A DNA stretch of 64,000 bases from Mycolicibacterium llatzerense (GTDB lineage: Bacteria; Actinomycetota; Actinomycetes; Mycobacteriales; Mycobacteriaceae). This document shows positions 63,930 to 64,000 of the stretch, piece by piece; position 1 is the stretch's first letter, and each line of letters begins with the position of its first letter. The position numbers and the translations under genes were made by a program. A model generated the notes under the pieces. It saw only the letters and a program-made list of their open reading frames with translations, ran no database searches and had not been told where the DNA came from. The stretch lies in NCBI RefSeq assembly GCF_000878195.1, contig NZ_JXST01000007.1:110231-174230 (forward strand), read 5' to 3'.

Positions 63930-64000
63930 TCATCGGGCCTGCTGGCGTGCGAGTAGATATTCGGATTGGTCTTGTTGACCGAACTTGGCCCACATCGTGG
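63930..64000 (-). CDS. C-terminal end of an unknown upstream gene (cut by window)
   Basis: An open frame entering from the right edge ends at the TGA at 63930-63932, with the last residues MWAKFGQQDQSEYLLARQQA followed by Arg. It is not the end of NrdH. The family cannot be determined from 23 codons, and it may be a chance reading frame. Confidence 0.3.
   Translation of the reverse strand, partial: TMWAKFGQQDQSEYLLARQQAR

Noticed and set aside
63886..63963. NrdR boxes upstream of nrdI
   Set aside because: TATTCG motifs recur but the palindromic NrdR consensus and the usual spacing between two boxes are not met; kept only as a low-confidence promoter note.

Overview
The window looks like chromosomal DNA from a high-GC, rapidly growing mycobacterium (Mycolicibacterium type). 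The evidence is two MspA-family porins, a PE-PPE-domain hydrolase, mycobacterial-type small exported proteins, and a gene order that follows the M. tuberculosis block ctaD - fecB - adhC - nrdF2 - monooxygenase - TetR - nrdE - nrdI, interrupted here by two large extra segments. No rRNA, tRNA or CRISPR array was recognised.

Left accessory part (1-17.3 kb). Bases 1-about 4,481 are most of a Tn554-type transposon (tnpA-tnpB-tnpC, minus strand, tnpC cut by the window edge). It has inserted into a tadA-type secretion ATPase gene, whose last ~104 codons survive at 4,481-4,795. Intact tadB and tadC follow. The pilin gene after them is also broken (6,167-6,343), so this tad locus is damaged at both ends. 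From 6.4 to 15 kb lie genes of unknown or defence-like character: two paralogous XRE regulators, an SF1 helicase with a degenerate nuclease-like N-terminus overlapping a DUF2290 gene, a protein resembling the tRNA-guanine transglycosylase superfamily converging on an unknown gene with a 143-bp overlap, and several small proteins. Several striking palindromes and phased repeats occur here. A membrane-anchored esterase closes the segment.

Core part (17.5-28.8 kb). A TrcR/TrcS-like two-component system, a SulP transporter-carbonic anhydrase fusion followed by a strong hairpin, a zinc-ribbon protein, a three-gene exported/porin cluster, ctaD, and divergent fecB.

Purine-catabolism insertion (28.8-41.4 kb). 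One minus-strand operon of eleven closely spaced genes, most of them overlapping by 1-4 bases, covers uptake (fused double ABC ATPase, two permeases, lipoprotein binding protein) and allantoin breakdown (allantoinase, racemase-family protein, allantoicase). It also holds an isochorismatase-fold amidase, a metallo-beta-lactamase-fold hydrolase, a 2-oxoglutarate/Fe(II) oxygenase and an unknown protein. A divergent TetR gene shares with it an intergenic region holding two copies of CTGTC-N4-GACAG, one near each start, a good candidate operator pair. A YciI-like gene lies just after the TetR gene.

Right part (41.8-64 kb). adhC, small exported proteins, nrdF, a Baeyer-Villiger-type monooxygenase and a TetR gene are followed by a second insertion of about 13.5 kb. 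This carries a geranylgeranyl-reductase-type flavoprotein, a PE-PPE hydrolase, a TetR regulator, an HTH-less LysR effector-domain protein with a histone-like tail, a DUF5997 protein, YdcF, exonuclease III, a VOC protein, a CitMHS citrate transporter with its CitA/CitB-type two-component system, and a threonine-synthase-like PLP enzyme. nrdE and nrdI follow. nrdF is thus about 16 kb from nrdE, and no nrdH is visible in the 179 bases upstream of nrdI.
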